In this document: positions 1-7,789 of the stretch, one piece after another | Layout of the letters: each line of letters starts with the position of its first letter | Position numbering within the stretch: position 1 is the stretch's first letter | Virus record (IMG/VR): IMGVR_UViG_3300030002_000762 | Location: 1-23,623 of that record | Direction: 5' to 3' (one strand) | Length of the DNA: 23,623 nt | Source of the DNA: a virus | Translations under genes and position numbers: made by a program | The notes under the pieces: generated by a model | Databases searched by the model: none | Told to the model about the DNA's origin: nothing | What the model saw: the letters and a program-made list of their open reading frames with translations, nothing else

Positions 1-130
1 TCCAGTGCACGCCATACGGAGCTACTCCACTTTGTTTGCCAACAAAGATATAGAGATAACGCTAACGTACGGTCAAGACCTACGCGGCTCCACTGCTCGC
101 GCTACTATCTATCTAGAGCGCTGCAAATGA
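1..130 (+). CDS. 3' end of a truncated upstream gene, unknown product
   Basis: The frame starting at base 2 is open from the window edge to a TGA at 128-130, giving the last 42 residues of a protein that begins outside the window. The end reads ITLTYGQDLRGSTARATIYL followed by ERCK, which looks like an ordinary beta-rich protein end. The TGA overlaps the ATG of the next gene (ATGA at 127-130), the usual sign of translational coupling in a phage operon. Nothing in the visible part identifies the function. By position it could be a head or portal-region gene, but that is a guess. Confidence 0.6.
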   Translation, partial: PVHAIRSYSTLFANKDIEITLTYGQDLRGSTARATIYLERCK

Positions 131-576
131 AGCTCCAAGCCCACACCCGTTTATCTTCTGCGCTATTCACCGAGGCTGAAGTCCGTGCTCGTGCCCGTCT
201 TAGTGCCTCGGACATGGACATCGCAGAGAAGATCGCGTCTGTCCTTACTGCAGACTCATCCGTTCCGATGGATGACGATGACTCCAAGGAGTTCCACGAG
301 CTGATCAAGCACACGCTACTGCCCGGCGTGGAAGCAGCCAAGCAGCAACTGGAGCATGCATCTTCCTATGCGGCCAAGAAGATTCAGTCGTGGGCATTGA
401 CGCACATCCGACAGTGCAAGATCCTCGGACGCGACGCTACTCTCTTTGAGAAGCTGATGGATAATCCGTTAGCTGCAGCACGCCAGCTTGCGTTGCACTT
501 GATGGGTGTGCCTACCAAGCCTAAGGACAGAGAGGATCGAGCAGTAGATGATCTGCTTACGGACTTGGAGTTCTGA
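127..576 (+). CDS. Hypothetical phage protein, 149 aa, mostly helical
   Basis: Not recognised. The start is fixed by the ATGA overlap with the preceding gene, with a weak GAGCG Shine-Dalgarno-like stretch just upstream. The sequence is alanine-, lysine- and glutamate-rich and looks almost wholly alpha-helical, with an acidic run (MDDDDSKE) near residue 48 and no cysteine cluster, signal peptide or membrane segment. The last residues (DREDRAVDDLLTDLEF) form an acidic tail. It is followed within 25 bases by a strong terminator, so it is the last gene of its transcription unit. Its place upstream of the capsid genes suggests a head-assembly or accessory role, but no domain supports one. Confidence 0.75.
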   Translation: MKLQAHTRLSSALFTEAEVRARARLSASDMDIAEKIASVLTADSSVPMDDDDSKEFHELIKHTLLPGVEAAKQQLEHASSYAAKKIQSWALTHIRQCKILGRDATLFEKLMDNPLAAARQLALHLMGVPTKPKDREDRAVDDLLTDLEF

Positions 577-598
577 AGAATACAACCCTTAATTTCAT

Positions 599-633
599 GG
601 GGACGTTCGGCATTTCGCTGACGTCCCCTTTTC
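599..633 (+). terminator. Rho-independent terminator
   Basis: An 8-bp perfect stem, GGGGACGT (599-606) with ACGTCCCC (621-628), is followed directly by TTTTC. It ends the transcript carrying the 127-576 gene and separates it from the gene at 650. Confidence 0.85.
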
Positions 634-649
634 TTCGTCTGGAATTCCT

Positions 650-1015
650 ATGGCTATTCCGTATTCAGTAGTGTCTGTACTCGAGAAGATGGCTTCCACT
701 ACTAGGAACGCGCATAGTAAGCACTACACACCCGGTACATATCCGAAATCTTCTGCTGCAGGTCTGGTTGCACATTATCTCTACCAGCACCACACCTGCC
801 AAGGCTACATTCTTTTCTTCGGTGATCTTCACAAGGTCGCACATGTCTGTCTATACTCCGCAAGTGGCGAGAAGATAGTGGACGCGAAGCAAGGTAAGCC
901 AGTATCGCACAATGGCCATGTGTTCTACATCTGCCATCTCCCTGAGTCCATGGACGAGTATCCACTGCTGTTCTCCTTAACTGTGGATGCCTTCTTTTCG
1001 CGGTATCACGGATAA
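650..1015 (+). CDS. Hypothetical protein, 121 aa
   Basis: Not recognised. It is a His- and Tyr-rich small protein with a GYILFFGDLHKVAHVCLYSA stretch near residues 51-70 that predicts as beta strands. Histidines at several places (HSKHY, HYLYQHH, HVFYICH) could bind metal, but they make no pattern I know. There is no signal peptide and no clear membrane segment. The ATG at 650 has only a weak upstream TGGA, so the start is less certain than for its neighbours. It stands alone between the terminator at 599-633 and the 114-base spacer before the next gene. Confidence 0.65.
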   Translation: MAIPYSVVSVLEKMASTTRNAHSKHYTPGTYPKSSAAGLVAHYLYQHHTCQGYILFFGDLHKVAHVCLYSASGEKIVDAKQGKPVSHNGHVFYICHLPESMDEYPLLFSLTVDAFFSRYHG

Positions 1016-1043
1016 TCCCCAAATCTCCCGCAGATACATCTTG

Positions 1044-1053
1044 CAATTTTATC
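1044..1053 (+). promoter_or_regulatory. Candidate phage promoter element CAATTTTATC
   Basis: The 114-base spacer 1016-1129 holds no convincing gene. It contains CAATTTTATC, an exact copy of which sits at 9784-9793 in the only other comparable spacer before a long + strand transcription unit. After each copy comes a similar CAT/GT/AGG-rich stretch. The spacer ends with a good ribosome site (AGAGGG, around 1118-1123) for the gene at 1130. A late-promoter role is inference from two copies only. Confidence 0.2.
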
Positions 1054-1129
1054 ATCGTGGAGGGAAGCGTGGATTTAGCTACACCTTCACAAGTTCACGT
1101 TTCCAATTTTCTTAACCAAGAGGGCGCAT

Positions 1130-2467
1130 ATGGTACAAAGCGACAAGCGCAAACGTTTGACCTCTTCTGCAAGCCACTTCCCTGTCGACTTGAAAAAGCC
1201 GGAAGGGCCGGACACGAGCAAGAGCGGTAACACGCTCAAGAATCATCAGGAAGCTGCTGTTGATCTGCTGTTCGATCCGAAGGATGCAGAGGGTGGCGAC
1301 ACGCACTCGGACAAGCCTGTGAAAGTCAAGGCTGCTCTGACTGCAGACGTCGACGGCGATGAAGATGTTGACTTCGCCGACATCGAGGATGCAATGCCTC
1401 CAACGGAAGGCGACACCACTGAAGAAGCATCTCTGTATGCTGCAGACGAAGGTGTTGAAAACTCCGTACTCGATCAGTTCGACGATGAAGACCAAGAACT
1501 CGATTCCGAAGTTGACGGCGAAGGCGAAGAAGCAATCGAGCCTGAAGTCGAAAGCTTTGGTGGCGACATGGGTGTTGATGATCCGGCATTCGGCGAGGGC
1601 GATGAGCCTGTTGCTGATGACTTGGAAGCAGAGCAGCTCTGCGGTGAAGATGGCGTTCCTCTGGTCGATGTTGATCAGACTGAAGATGCTGTCGACGACA
1701 CCGACGATCTGGGATTCGCTGCTATCGGTGCATCACTGCACTGTATCAAGGCCAATCGCATCATCGCAACGATGACCAAGAAAGCCGCTATCAAGGCCGG
1801 CAAGGATGACTTCTATCAAGGGGACGAGTTCCCAATGGTCGTGGCCGCCGAAGTCCAGTCCAAGGGTTTGCGGAAGGGTCTGATCGCTGCTGGTTTTGAA
1901 CTCTCCAAGGTTGACGTTACGTCGTCCAAGGCAGTCAGGGCCGCAGTCGACAAAGAATTGATTACTGCCAAGAAGAAGGTTGTTGCTTCCGAGGGCAAGA
2001 GTCAAGAAGCTTTCCAACAGTGCATGGCCATCGCGGCCGTCGGCATGAATCGCAACTTCTTCAAGAACTCGCCAAACGAATTGAGCGCAGGACTTGTCGA
2101 GGACCTTTCGGCCGCCGGTGTTCGCAACGCTCCGCGCATTGTCCGGGCAGCATTCGCGCAACATGGTATCGATTACGCCCGCTCGCTGATTGCAATGGCG
2201 AACAAGCTGGTGGCGATGCCGGAAGAAACGCGCAACCAGTTCGCAGAAGCGCTGGACATGACCGAAGCAATTGGTGATGAAGGCGACGAAGTGGAAGACG
2301 AGGGGAACGATTTTGATCCGGATGCTTTGGATGACGAAATCCCCGCAAGTGTGAGTGCAGCTGTTCGTACTCCCATCCGTAGTACCCGGGTTCACGCATC
2401 ATCGACCCAAAGAAGTGCCGCTCAGGAAATTCTGGCCGGCAATAAACCCTTGCCTTTCATCCTCTGA
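1130..2467 (+). CDS. Acidic prohead core/scaffold-like protein, 445 aa
   Basis: It has no family match that I can name. Three parts are visible: a basic N-terminus (residues 1-70, with MVQSDKRKRL), an extremely Asp/Glu-rich stretch (about residues 72-196), and a mixed helical domain (about 205-375) with many Ala, Lys and Val. A second acidic patch (about 383-404) follows, then a basic tail with VRTPIRSTRVH. Long acidic, low-complexity proteins directly upstream of the major capsid gene are typical of phage scaffold or prohead core proteins, which fill the procapsid and are later cleaved or expelled. That role is inferred from position and composition. The ATG has an AGAGGG ribosome site at 7-8 bases. 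A virion internal protein is the main alternative. Confidence 0.8.
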   Translation: MVQSDKRKRLTSSASHFPVDLKKPEGPDTSKSGNTLKNHQEAAVDLLFDPKDAEGGDTHSDKPVKVKAALTADVDGDEDVDFADIEDAMPPTEGDTTEEASLYAADEGVENSVLDQFDDEDQELDSEVDGEGEEAIEPEVESFGGDMGVDDPAFGEGDEPVADDLEAEQLCGEDGVPLVDVDQTEDAVDDTDDLGFAAIGASLHCIKANRIIATMTKKAAIKAGKDDFYQGDEFPMVVAAEVQSKGLRKGLIAAGFELSKVDVTSSKAVRAAVDKELITAKKKVVASEGKSQEAFQQCMAIAAVGMNRNFFKNSPNELSAGLVEDLSAAGVRNAPRIVRAAFAQHGIDYARSLIAMANKLVAMPEETRNQFAEALDMTEAIGDEGDEVEDEGNDFDPDALDDEIPASVSAAVRTPIRSTRVHASSTQRSAAQEILAGNKPLPFIL

Positions 2468-2480
2468 TCCCTCAGAGTTT
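2462..2480 (+). terminator. Weak hairpin over the stop codon
   Basis: CTCTGA (2462-2467, containing the TGA stop) pairs with TCAGAG (2472-2477) across a TCCC loop, followed by TTTG. The six-base stem without a full T tract is more likely an attenuator or an RNA-stability element than a full terminator. Confidence 0.35.
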
Positions 2481-2520
2481 GTAAGGTAAGATTCTTTCTG
2501 TTTTTTAGGAGACATCTTAG

Positions 2521-3189
2521 ATGTTCTATCTTCCTCTCAGCAAAATAGTTGATTCCGCCGAGGTGGCAGTGGCTCCGGGTGCGATGGTTCACGCAGAAGC
2601 GCAAGCTCTGACTCGCCAACCTGGTAATCAAGCTGCCGGTGTTGGCGCGTCGCAAGGCGTTGCCAACGAGATCTTCTGTGGCTTCGCAATCGCCGGTACT
2701 TCGGCTGCTCCGTTCCTCGAAACGTTCGACAACAAAGTCGAGCACTTCGTTGTTCCCGCTGGTGGTAACGTCAAGCTGCAAATGACACCGGTTGCTGGTC
2801 AGTTCAACGTCTACGACGAAACAGCTGGCAGTGCCGATGCCGATGCAACTTGCACGGGCAACGTCGTATCTGGTCTTACCGTCGGTAACACCGTCAAGGT
2901 CACGTACAAGTACGAAATGAACGCAACGCAAATTCGCGCCAAGATGGGTGACATTCAGCCGGGCGGTTACGTCGGCAATGAAGTCAACCAACTCGGTTGC
3001 GCAAAGCGCGGCCTCATCTACACCGGCGAGTTCGATGCCTCCGTTGATTGGGCTAACGTTACGGCCATCAAGCTGGGCGCAAATGGTCAGTTGGTCGCCT
3101 CCGGTGCCGGGGTTACGATCACTGGTTTTGTTACCCACCTTCCAACTGCCGACATTCCGTATCTCGGCGTTGAATTTTCCGCCGTCTGA
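2521..3189 (+). CDS. Probable head structural or decoration protein, 222 aa
   Basis: Not assigned to a named family. The protein is Gly/Ala/Val/Thr-rich with alternating hydrophobic residues, as expected for an all-beta structural protein. Examples are VPAGGNVKLQMTPVAGQFNV near residue 78 and the VNQLGCAKRGLIYTGEF region near 156. Upstream is AGGAG (2507-2511), 9 bases before the ATG. It lies between the scaffold-like gene and the capsid gene, 14 bases before the capsid start, so the two are probably co-translated at high level. Position and beta-rich composition favour a capsid decoration, cement or second coat protein. A head-fibre or tail structural role is possible. Confidence 0.75.
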   Translation: MFYLPLSKIVDSAEVAVAPGAMVHAEAQALTRQPGNQAAGVGASQGVANEIFCGFAIAGTSAAPFLETFDNKVEHFVVPAGGNVKLQMTPVAGQFNVYDETAGSADADATCTGNVVSGLTVGNTVKVTYKYEMNATQIRAKMGDIQPGGYVGNEVNQLGCAKRGLIYTGEFDASVDWANVTAIKLGANGQLVASGAGVTITGFVTHLPTADIPYLGVEFSAV

Positions 3190-3203
3190 GCAAGGAGACC
3201 AAA

Positions 3204-4262
3204 TTGAAAGTTAACCTCAAAGCAGGCAAGAGCCCCAAAGCTGTCCTGGCCTCCGAGTACAAGTTCGGCACCGACTCCGAACGCATGGTTGGTGCGAACG
3301 GTGAGTTGAACGCATCCAACAAACGCGATCTGCTGCAACAACAGCAGAAGTTCCTTGCAGCCCACGCCTCCGGCCGGATGACGACCGAAGACACGGAAGC
3401 TTCACGCGAACTGGTTGCCGCAGCGTTCAACGACGAAGGCGCCCATCGCGTTCTCGGTGAGCGTATGGCCGACGCGTTGTACATGACTGCCAATCGTCAA
3501 GGCTTCATGCGCAAGTTCCTGGCCAAGATCGACGTCGCGCAAGGTTCCGTCCCGCGCTTCCCGGTTCGCACCAAGAACGTTACGGCTGCGTACAGCACTT
3601 CCCCGACCCGCATCGCGCACCAGATCGTTCGCGACAAATGGTTGACGCCTCCGGAAATGTCGATTGTTGCTCGTCCGTTCATTCCGCAGACCGAGCTGAA
3701 TCAGTCGTCCGGCGACGTGCTTCAAGAGAAGTTCATTGAAGCGCAAGAAGCCCAGATGGTTGCCGAAGACCGCCTGTGGTACAACCAAGTGAACGCATTG
3801 GTCGGCGTTGACAACAACCTCAACATCGTGTCCGGTCAACTGACCCCATACACCCTGATGACTTCGCGTGCATCGGTCGACCGTTGGGGCCTGAAGTCCC
3901 TGCATGTCCTCCTGGCCAGCGACCTGTATCAGGACATCATCGGTAACACCGAGTTCTACTCGGCTATCGATCCGGTCGCCCGTCACGAGTTGCTGCTGAC
4001 TGGTGAGATCGGTGTGATGTACGGCATGACGATCACCAGCGACGCTTACCGTCACCCGGAACACCGCGTTCTGTCGCAAGGCGAGTTCTTCGTCGTGTCG
4101 GACAGTCTGAATCACGGTGCCTATTCGGATCGCGGCGGCATGCAGTCGAAGCCGATCGACATTTCGACAGAGGGTATGCCGGGCATGGGCTGGGTTATCT
4201 TCCAGTCCCTCGCAATGGCAGTTGCCAACAGCCGCTCCTTCTCGAAGGGCGTGCGCCTGTAA
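3204..4262 (+). CDS. Probable major capsid protein, 352 aa, TTG start
   Basis: The gene starts at TTG 3204, placed by a strong AAGGAG (3192-3197) 6 bases upstream; no ATG in frame has comparable support. The size suits an HK97-fold coat protein. The charged, Gln-rich, helical N-terminal 60 residues (LLQQQQKFLAAH) look like a delta or scaffold-like segment. An E-loop/P-domain type region follows (RFPVRTKNVTAAYSTSPTRI), and the C-terminal part is hydrophobic (GMTITSDAYRHPEHRV, GWVIFQSLAMAVANSRSF). The flanking scaffold-like gene, the small structural gene and the tail genes downstream fit a capsid gene. I see no unambiguous signature, so the call rests on size, composition and position. A different abundant structural protein is the alternative. 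Confidence 0.7.
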   Translation: MKVNLKAGKSPKAVLASEYKFGTDSERMVGANGELNASNKRDLLQQQQKFLAAHASGRMTTEDTEASRELVAAAFNDEGAHRVLGERMADALYMTANRQGFMRKFLAKIDVAQGSVPRFPVRTKNVTAAYSTSPTRIAHQIVRDKWLTPPEMSIVARPFIPQTELNQSSGDVLQEKFIEAQEAQMVAEDRLWYNQVNALVGVDNNLNIVSGQLTPYTLMTSRASVDRWGLKSLHVLLASDLYQDIIGNTEFYSAIDPVARHELLLTGEIGVMYGMTITSDAYRHPEHRVLSQGEFFVVSDSLNHGAYSDRGGMQSKPIDISTEGMPGMGWVIFQSLAMAVANSRSFSKGVRL

Positions 4263-4270
4263 GCATAGGT

Positions 4271-4300
4271 AGGGTGGTGCTTCTACAGACCACCCTCTCT
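4271..4300 (+). terminator. Hairpin after the capsid gene, probable attenuator
   Basis: AGGGTGGT (4271-4278) pairs perfectly with ACCACCCT (4289-4296) across a 10-base loop, followed by CTCT rather than a T run. It lies right after the capsid stop and probably gives partial termination or protects the capsid mRNA end. Confidence 0.55.
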
Positions 4301-4328
4301 GTGCTCCCCCTACTCGAAGGAGATCCTG

Positions 4329-4880
4329 ATGAAATACAATCGTACCCTGGACTTCATGGTTCTTTCCATGAATGCCATGAAGCATGGCAAGGGCGCACTG
4401 GCAGCTAAGCTGTTTGCGAAGGCTGCCACGCAAGACGACGTCGAGGATGCCATCCGTATCCTTGAAGCGTCGAATGCGCGTGCCCATGAGCTGGAAGCTG
4501 AGACCAAGAAGTTGGCCGCAGCCAAGAAGGTTGAAGCCAAGCCGGCGGCCAAGAAGGTTGAAGCCAAGCCTGCAGCGAAACCAGTTGTTGCAAAGAAAGA
4601 AACGTCCCCAGCAGCGAAGCGTTTGGCTGCATCGGAAGATATCCCTGTCGATGACGTGCCGGAAGGTACGAACGATGGTGAGATCGATGAATCCGAACTG
4701 GGTGCGGATCTGGTCGACGACGATGAACTGGCAATGGACAATGAAGACGAAGAACAACTCGCCGGCGATCTGTCCGAGCTGGAAGACGGCGCCGATGAAG
4801 CAACCGATGATAGCGTTGATGTGAGCGAAGAGTTCGCAGCAGTGCTGGCTTCGATGCAACGCAAGGCCGGTCGTAAGTAA
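4329..4880 (+). CDS. Low-complexity Lys/Ala then acidic protein, 183 aa, head-assembly candidate
   Basis: The start has AAGGAGAT just upstream (4318-4325). Residues 1-60 are helical (FMVLSMNAMKHGKGALAAKL). Residues about 61-90 are a Lys/Ala/Pro tandem repeat with the unit KKVEAKPAA. Residues about 98-170 are strongly acidic (EIDESELGADLVDDDELAMD), and the last residues are basic (MQRKAGRK). The basic linker plus acidic segment resembles prohead core or internal scaffold proteins of large phages. Its place between the capsid gene and the tail-junction genes agrees. No named family was recognised. It may be a second scaffold partner of the acidic protein at 1130-2467. Confidence 0.75.
   Translation: MKYNRTLDFMVLSMNAMKHGKGALAAKLFAKAATQDDVEDAIRILEASNARAHELEAETKKLAAAKKVEAKPAAKKVEAKPAAKPVVAKKETSPAAKRLAASEDIPVDDVPEGTNDGEIDESELGADLVDDDELAMDNEDEEQLAGDLSELEDGADEATDDSVDVSEEFAAVLASMQRKAGRK
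4521..4574 (+). repeat. 27-bp in-frame tandem repeat, two copies
   Basis: The units at 4521-4547 and 4548-4574 share their first 23 bases exactly and differ in the last four. Each encodes AKKVEAKPA within the Lys/Ala linker of the 4329-4880 gene. This is a recent local duplication that changes linker length without shifting the frame. Confidence 0.85.
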
Positions 4881-4907
4881 GACCTGTCGTCACTGTGAGT
4901 ATGAACT

Positions 4908-4948
4908 GAGGGAGGTTAGGTAATGTCTACCTTTCCTCCCTCTTTCTC
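4908..4948 (+). terminator. Rho-independent terminator or attenuator
   Basis: GAGGGAGG (4908-4915) pairs with CCTCCCTC (4935-4942). An inner AGGTA/TACCT pairing (4918-4922 with 4928-4932) extends the hairpin, and TTTCTCT follows. It lies between the low-complexity protein and the gene at 4969. Confidence 0.7.
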
Positions 4949-4968
4949 TAGGTCTGGGGTATTCATAG

Positions 4969-5607
4969 ATGAAGCTACAACCGATTGATGATTTTGTCAA
5001 GGCGGGGTTTCAAGAGCGGATGCAGCAACAGTTCAAGCGTCCGATGATCTATGTAACCTCTCCGGATAAGAGCCGTACTGTTGAGCATATGCTTGACGGG
5101 AAGCGACTGGAGTATCCGTACTTGACGGCGTTGATGCAGTTATCACCGAACACAGAAAGCTATAACCCTAATTTCATTAGTAGGAAAGGGTTGGTAGCAT
5201 TGGTCGACGCAGATGGGCTCACTGCACATCGTGTCCGCATCTTGCCAACGAACTTCGATGTTGAGATCACCTACTACACGAACAAGTTCTCTGGGCCTGA
5301 AGACGACAACGTGTCCTTCTTCATACGCAGGTGGCTGTTCGCTAGACGCAATGGTTCATTGTCCTTCACGATCAACTACGGAAGGCTGAAGTCAGGGATC
5401 CAAGTAACCGCGTCGGATCAAGTTCCTTTCACTCCGAGGGACGCACCTACGGAGGGCATTTCAGAGTATCAAGTAACAACCTCAGCGACGATACACGGCT
5501 ACATAAGTGAACCAGTCTTGGGCACAGTCGGAATCGTGAACACAGTAGCCCTGCTCGAAGCAGAGGGTCTTTCCGGTGGGCAATTTTTCCCTTTTGAAAG
5601 AGGATAG
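4969..5607 (+). CDS. Probable neck or tail-completion structural protein, 212 aa
   Basis: Not recognised by family. The protein mixes alpha and beta with an N-terminal helix (IDDFVKAGFQERMQQQFKRP), a central beta region (RVRILPTNFDVEITYYTNKF near residues 87-106) and a long beta-rich C-terminal half. There are no membrane segments or catalytic motifs. It sits between head genes and the tail sheath. In contractile-tailed phages this position usually holds neck, tail-terminator or head-tail connector proteins, so that role is inferred from order only. The ATG follows a GGGG about 10 bases upstream, a weak ribosome site. The gene ends 4 bases before the next ATG. Confidence 0.75.
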   Translation: MKLQPIDDFVKAGFQERMQQQFKRPMIYVTSPDKSRTVEHMLDGKRLEYPYLTALMQLSPNTESYNPNFISRKGLVALVDADGLTAHRVRILPTNFDVEITYYTNKFSGPEDDNVSFFIRRWLFARRNGSLSFTINYGRLKSGIQVTASDQVPFTPRDAPTEGISEYQVTTSATIHGYISEPVLGTVGIVNTVALLEAEGLSGGQFFPFERG

Positions 5608-5611
5608 TCCT

Positions 5612-5842
5612 ATGTTGGTTATCAACACAAACAATCACGCAGTAACAGTCAAGATCCAAACACCCGAAGGACCAGACACGGTTCACATTCAGGCCAAGGG
5701 TCGCGTGAATCTCGGTGAGGGTCGTACCGTTGACTCAAACTGGAAAGCACAGCACGGCGCTGGCGTACGGATTCCTGCACTGACTGAAACACAGACGGCC
5801 ACTCCTTCTGTTCCTGCAACCCTTCCCGCTAGCGAGGACTAA
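5612..5842 (+). CDS. Small hypothetical protein, 76 aa
   Basis: The start is ATG 5612, chosen over further upstream in-frame starts because AAAGAGGA (5597-5604) lies 7 bases before it. The first 45 residues look like a small beta domain (MLVINTNNHAVTVKIQTPEG, then HIQAKGRVNLGEGRTV). The tail is Thr/Pro/Ala-rich and probably flexible (TETQTATPSVPATLPASED). It fills the gap between the neck-like gene and the tail sheath, with its stop 3 bases before the sheath ATG, so it is likely co-translated with the sheath. A minor virion or chaperone role is possible; nothing identifies it. Confidence 0.7.
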   Translation: MLVINTNNHAVTVKIQTPEGPDTVHIQAKGRVNLGEGRTVDSNWKAQHGAGVRIPALTETQTATPSVPATLPASED

Positions 5843-5845
5843 GCC

Positions 5846-7777
5846 ATGGCCGAAATCGTAAAACGTGCATCGGACATTCGCACCAAAGAGCTGAATTTCT
5901 CCCAAGTGCTGATCTCCCTGTCTTCCTCGATAGCTTGTATGCCTATCGTGTCAAAGCAGGGCTCGCCGTTCCCCAAGCACTTCACCAACAATGTCGACTA
6001 CACGTTCGAGTACGGATCTCCGAATCCTTCGATCTCCATGTCCATCCAAATGGGCCTGGACTACTTCACTGAAGGCACAGACCTTTGGGGCTTGCGCGTT
6101 ACCGGTCAGGGTGCCAAGTATTCTGCCATCCTCATGTACCAGGACGGCGCAGTCACAAAGCTGATCCCTGTGTCCGCCGGCATCGTCGATCCTCTGAACG
6201 TCGACTGGAACGCGTTGCTGCCGAAAGCCAATACGGAAGCCATTGCCCTGTTCTATCCGAATCGTGGTCCAGGTTCGTATGGTGACATCTTCGGCATCGG
6301 TATCAGCACCAAGAACCTGACGACTCCTGCAAACATCTCTGCGGTGTCCCATTCGACTGGTGGCTTCCTCCCAGCTTCCACGTACTCCTACCGCATCGCT
6401 GCGTTGGGCCAGAACGGCGAGACGCTGGCAAGCGCCCCTGCTGAGGTCATCATTTCCGCTGCCGGTGTGACGAACTCCGTTTCGATCACTTGGGATGCAA
6501 TTGACAATGCAATCGGCTACGCAGTCTATGGTCGTGCCGACGGCTCTGGTTGCCTAGCGACTGTTGGTGCAGGCACCACGAGCTTCGTGGATGCAGGTAC
6601 TATCACGGCAGACGTTGCGCATCAACCGATCACTGATCCTGCAGATCTTGCAGCTCAGCTCGAAACGTTTGATGTGCAGTTGTTCGACACTTCAGCGAAT
6701 CTCACGACTCCAGCTGAGACCTTCAGTTGCACGCTTGATTATGCAATGGACGCCTCAGGTGCACAGTCCGAGCTGGAAGATCGCATCAATCCGTTCAGCC
6801 AGTATCTGAAGGTCGTGAGCAATGCGGCAGCTCTGATCGAATTCCCGAAGGTAACCGCGTGCCAGTTGCAGAACATGGCCGGTGGCAATTCGGGCGCAGC
6901 TCCGACAAGCTACGAGATCGTCAAGGCAATGCAAGTGTTCAGGAACAAGCAGTTGTATCGCGTGAACACCTTCATCAACGCGGGCTTTTCTGATCCAATC
7001 GTGCAGAAGGCATTGGACAGCATTGCTCAGTATCGTGGCGATGCGGTTGCGCTGTTGGATGTTCCATCTGCCAAGCAGAAGTTCCAGTCGGCTATCGATT
7101 ATCGTCGCCTCGAGCTGAACTTGAACAGTACGTACTCCGCCCTGTTCTGTCCGGACATCTTGGAAGCCGACTTGACGAACGGTCGGCAGATCTATGTGCC
7201 GTTCTCTGGTATGGCTGCTGCGTTGCTTGCACGTACCGATCGAGTCAGTGATCCTTCGCGTAGTCCAGCCGGTTTGAATCGTGGTTTGATCGATGCTCTC
7301 AAGCAGCGTTATCAATACGACGATCCACAGGCCTCCGCACTGTTCGAGGCACAGGTCAACTACATTCGTACCTTCTCCGGTGCGGGTATGGCCTTGTGGG
7401 AACAACAGACCTTGGCCAACGAGTTCAGTGCGCTGTCCTGGCTGAACGTCCGACGGATCACCAACGTTATCAAGACCGCCAGTTACGACTACTTGCTGTA
7501 TGCGTTGCAAGAGCCGAACAGCGATCACCTGAAGCGTTCGATTGTCGATGGCTTGACGACGTATCTGCAGAACCTGAAGAACAACGACTCCTTGTCGGAC
7601 TTCAACGTGGTCTGTGACAACACGAACAACAGCCTTGCGGTTGCGAACGCTGCGATCTTGGTTGTTTCGATTGTGTTGGTGCCGATGCTTGCTGTGCATG
7701 AGATCCAGTTGCAGATGATCATTAGCAAGCAGGGCGTGTCGTTCAAGGAAGTTCTGCGTAAAGCGGGCAACCAGTAA
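5846..7777 (+). CDS. Tail sheath protein with inserted FN3-like domain, 643 aa
   Basis: This is the contractile tail sheath subunit, which polymerises around the tail tube and shortens during infection. The C-terminal region is the best evidence: a region like DGLTTYLQNLKNNDSLSDF, a VVCDNTNN stretch and a final VHEIQLQMIISKQGVSFKEV strand pattern match the conserved sheath core that interlocks neighbouring subunits. The N-terminal about 155 residues form another sheath-type domain. Residues about 160-262 look like a fibronectin type III or Ig-like insertion (TYSYRIAALGQNGETL, then SVSITWDAIDNAIGYAVYGR). Such insertions usually face outward on the tail surface. The length is in the range for T4-like sheaths. 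A GAGG lies about 10 bases before the ATG. Confidence 0.93.
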   Translation: MAEIVKRASDIRTKELNFSQVLISLSSSIACMPIVSKQGSPFPKHFTNNVDYTFEYGSPNPSISMSIQMGLDYFTEGTDLWGLRVTGQGAKYSAILMYQDGAVTKLIPVSAGIVDPLNVDWNALLPKANTEAIALFYPNRGPGSYGDIFGIGISTKNLTTPANISAVSHSTGGFLPASTYSYRIAALGQNGETLASAPAEVIISAAGVTNSVSITWDAIDNAIGYAVYGRADGSGCLATVGAGTTSFVDAGTITADVAHQPITDPADLAAQLETFDVQLFDTSANLTTPAETFSCTLDYAMDASGAQSELEDRINPFSQYLKVVSNAAALIEFPKVTACQLQNMAGGNSGAAPTSYEIVKAMQVFRNKQLYRVNTFINAGFSDPIVQKALDSIAQYRGDAVALLDVPSAKQKFQSAIDYRRLELNLNSTYSALFCPDILEADLTNGRQIYVPFSGMAAALLARTDRVSDPSRSPAGLNRGLIDALKQRYQYDDPQASALFEAQVNYIRTFSGAGMALWEQQTLANEFSALSWLNVRRITNVIKTASYDYLLYALQEPNSDHLKRSIVDGLTTYLQNLKNNDSLSDFNVVCDNTNNSLAVANAAILVVSIVLVPMLAVHEIQLQMIISKQGVSFKEVLRKAGNQ

Positions 7778-7789
7778 TCGAAGTAGAGA

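Noticed and set aside
1069-1230. Short GTG-started frame of about 53 codons overlapping the start of the acidic protein gene
   Set aside because: Its first 20 codons look somewhat protein-like, but more than half of it lies out of frame inside the acidic gene, and the ribosome site fits the ATG at 1130 better.
1733-3138. Minus-strand open frames (220 and 238 codons) opposite the acidic and small structural genes
   Set aside because: Antisense shadows with no ribosome site and no recognisable domain, while the plus-strand frames have both proper spacing and sensible composition.
3402-4859. A 485-codon open frame on the minus strand across the capsid and the next gene
   Set aside because: It lies wholly antisense to two well-supported genes with good ribosome sites, is rich in His/Arg/Val typical of antisense shadow translation, and spans a hairpin and an intergenic gap.
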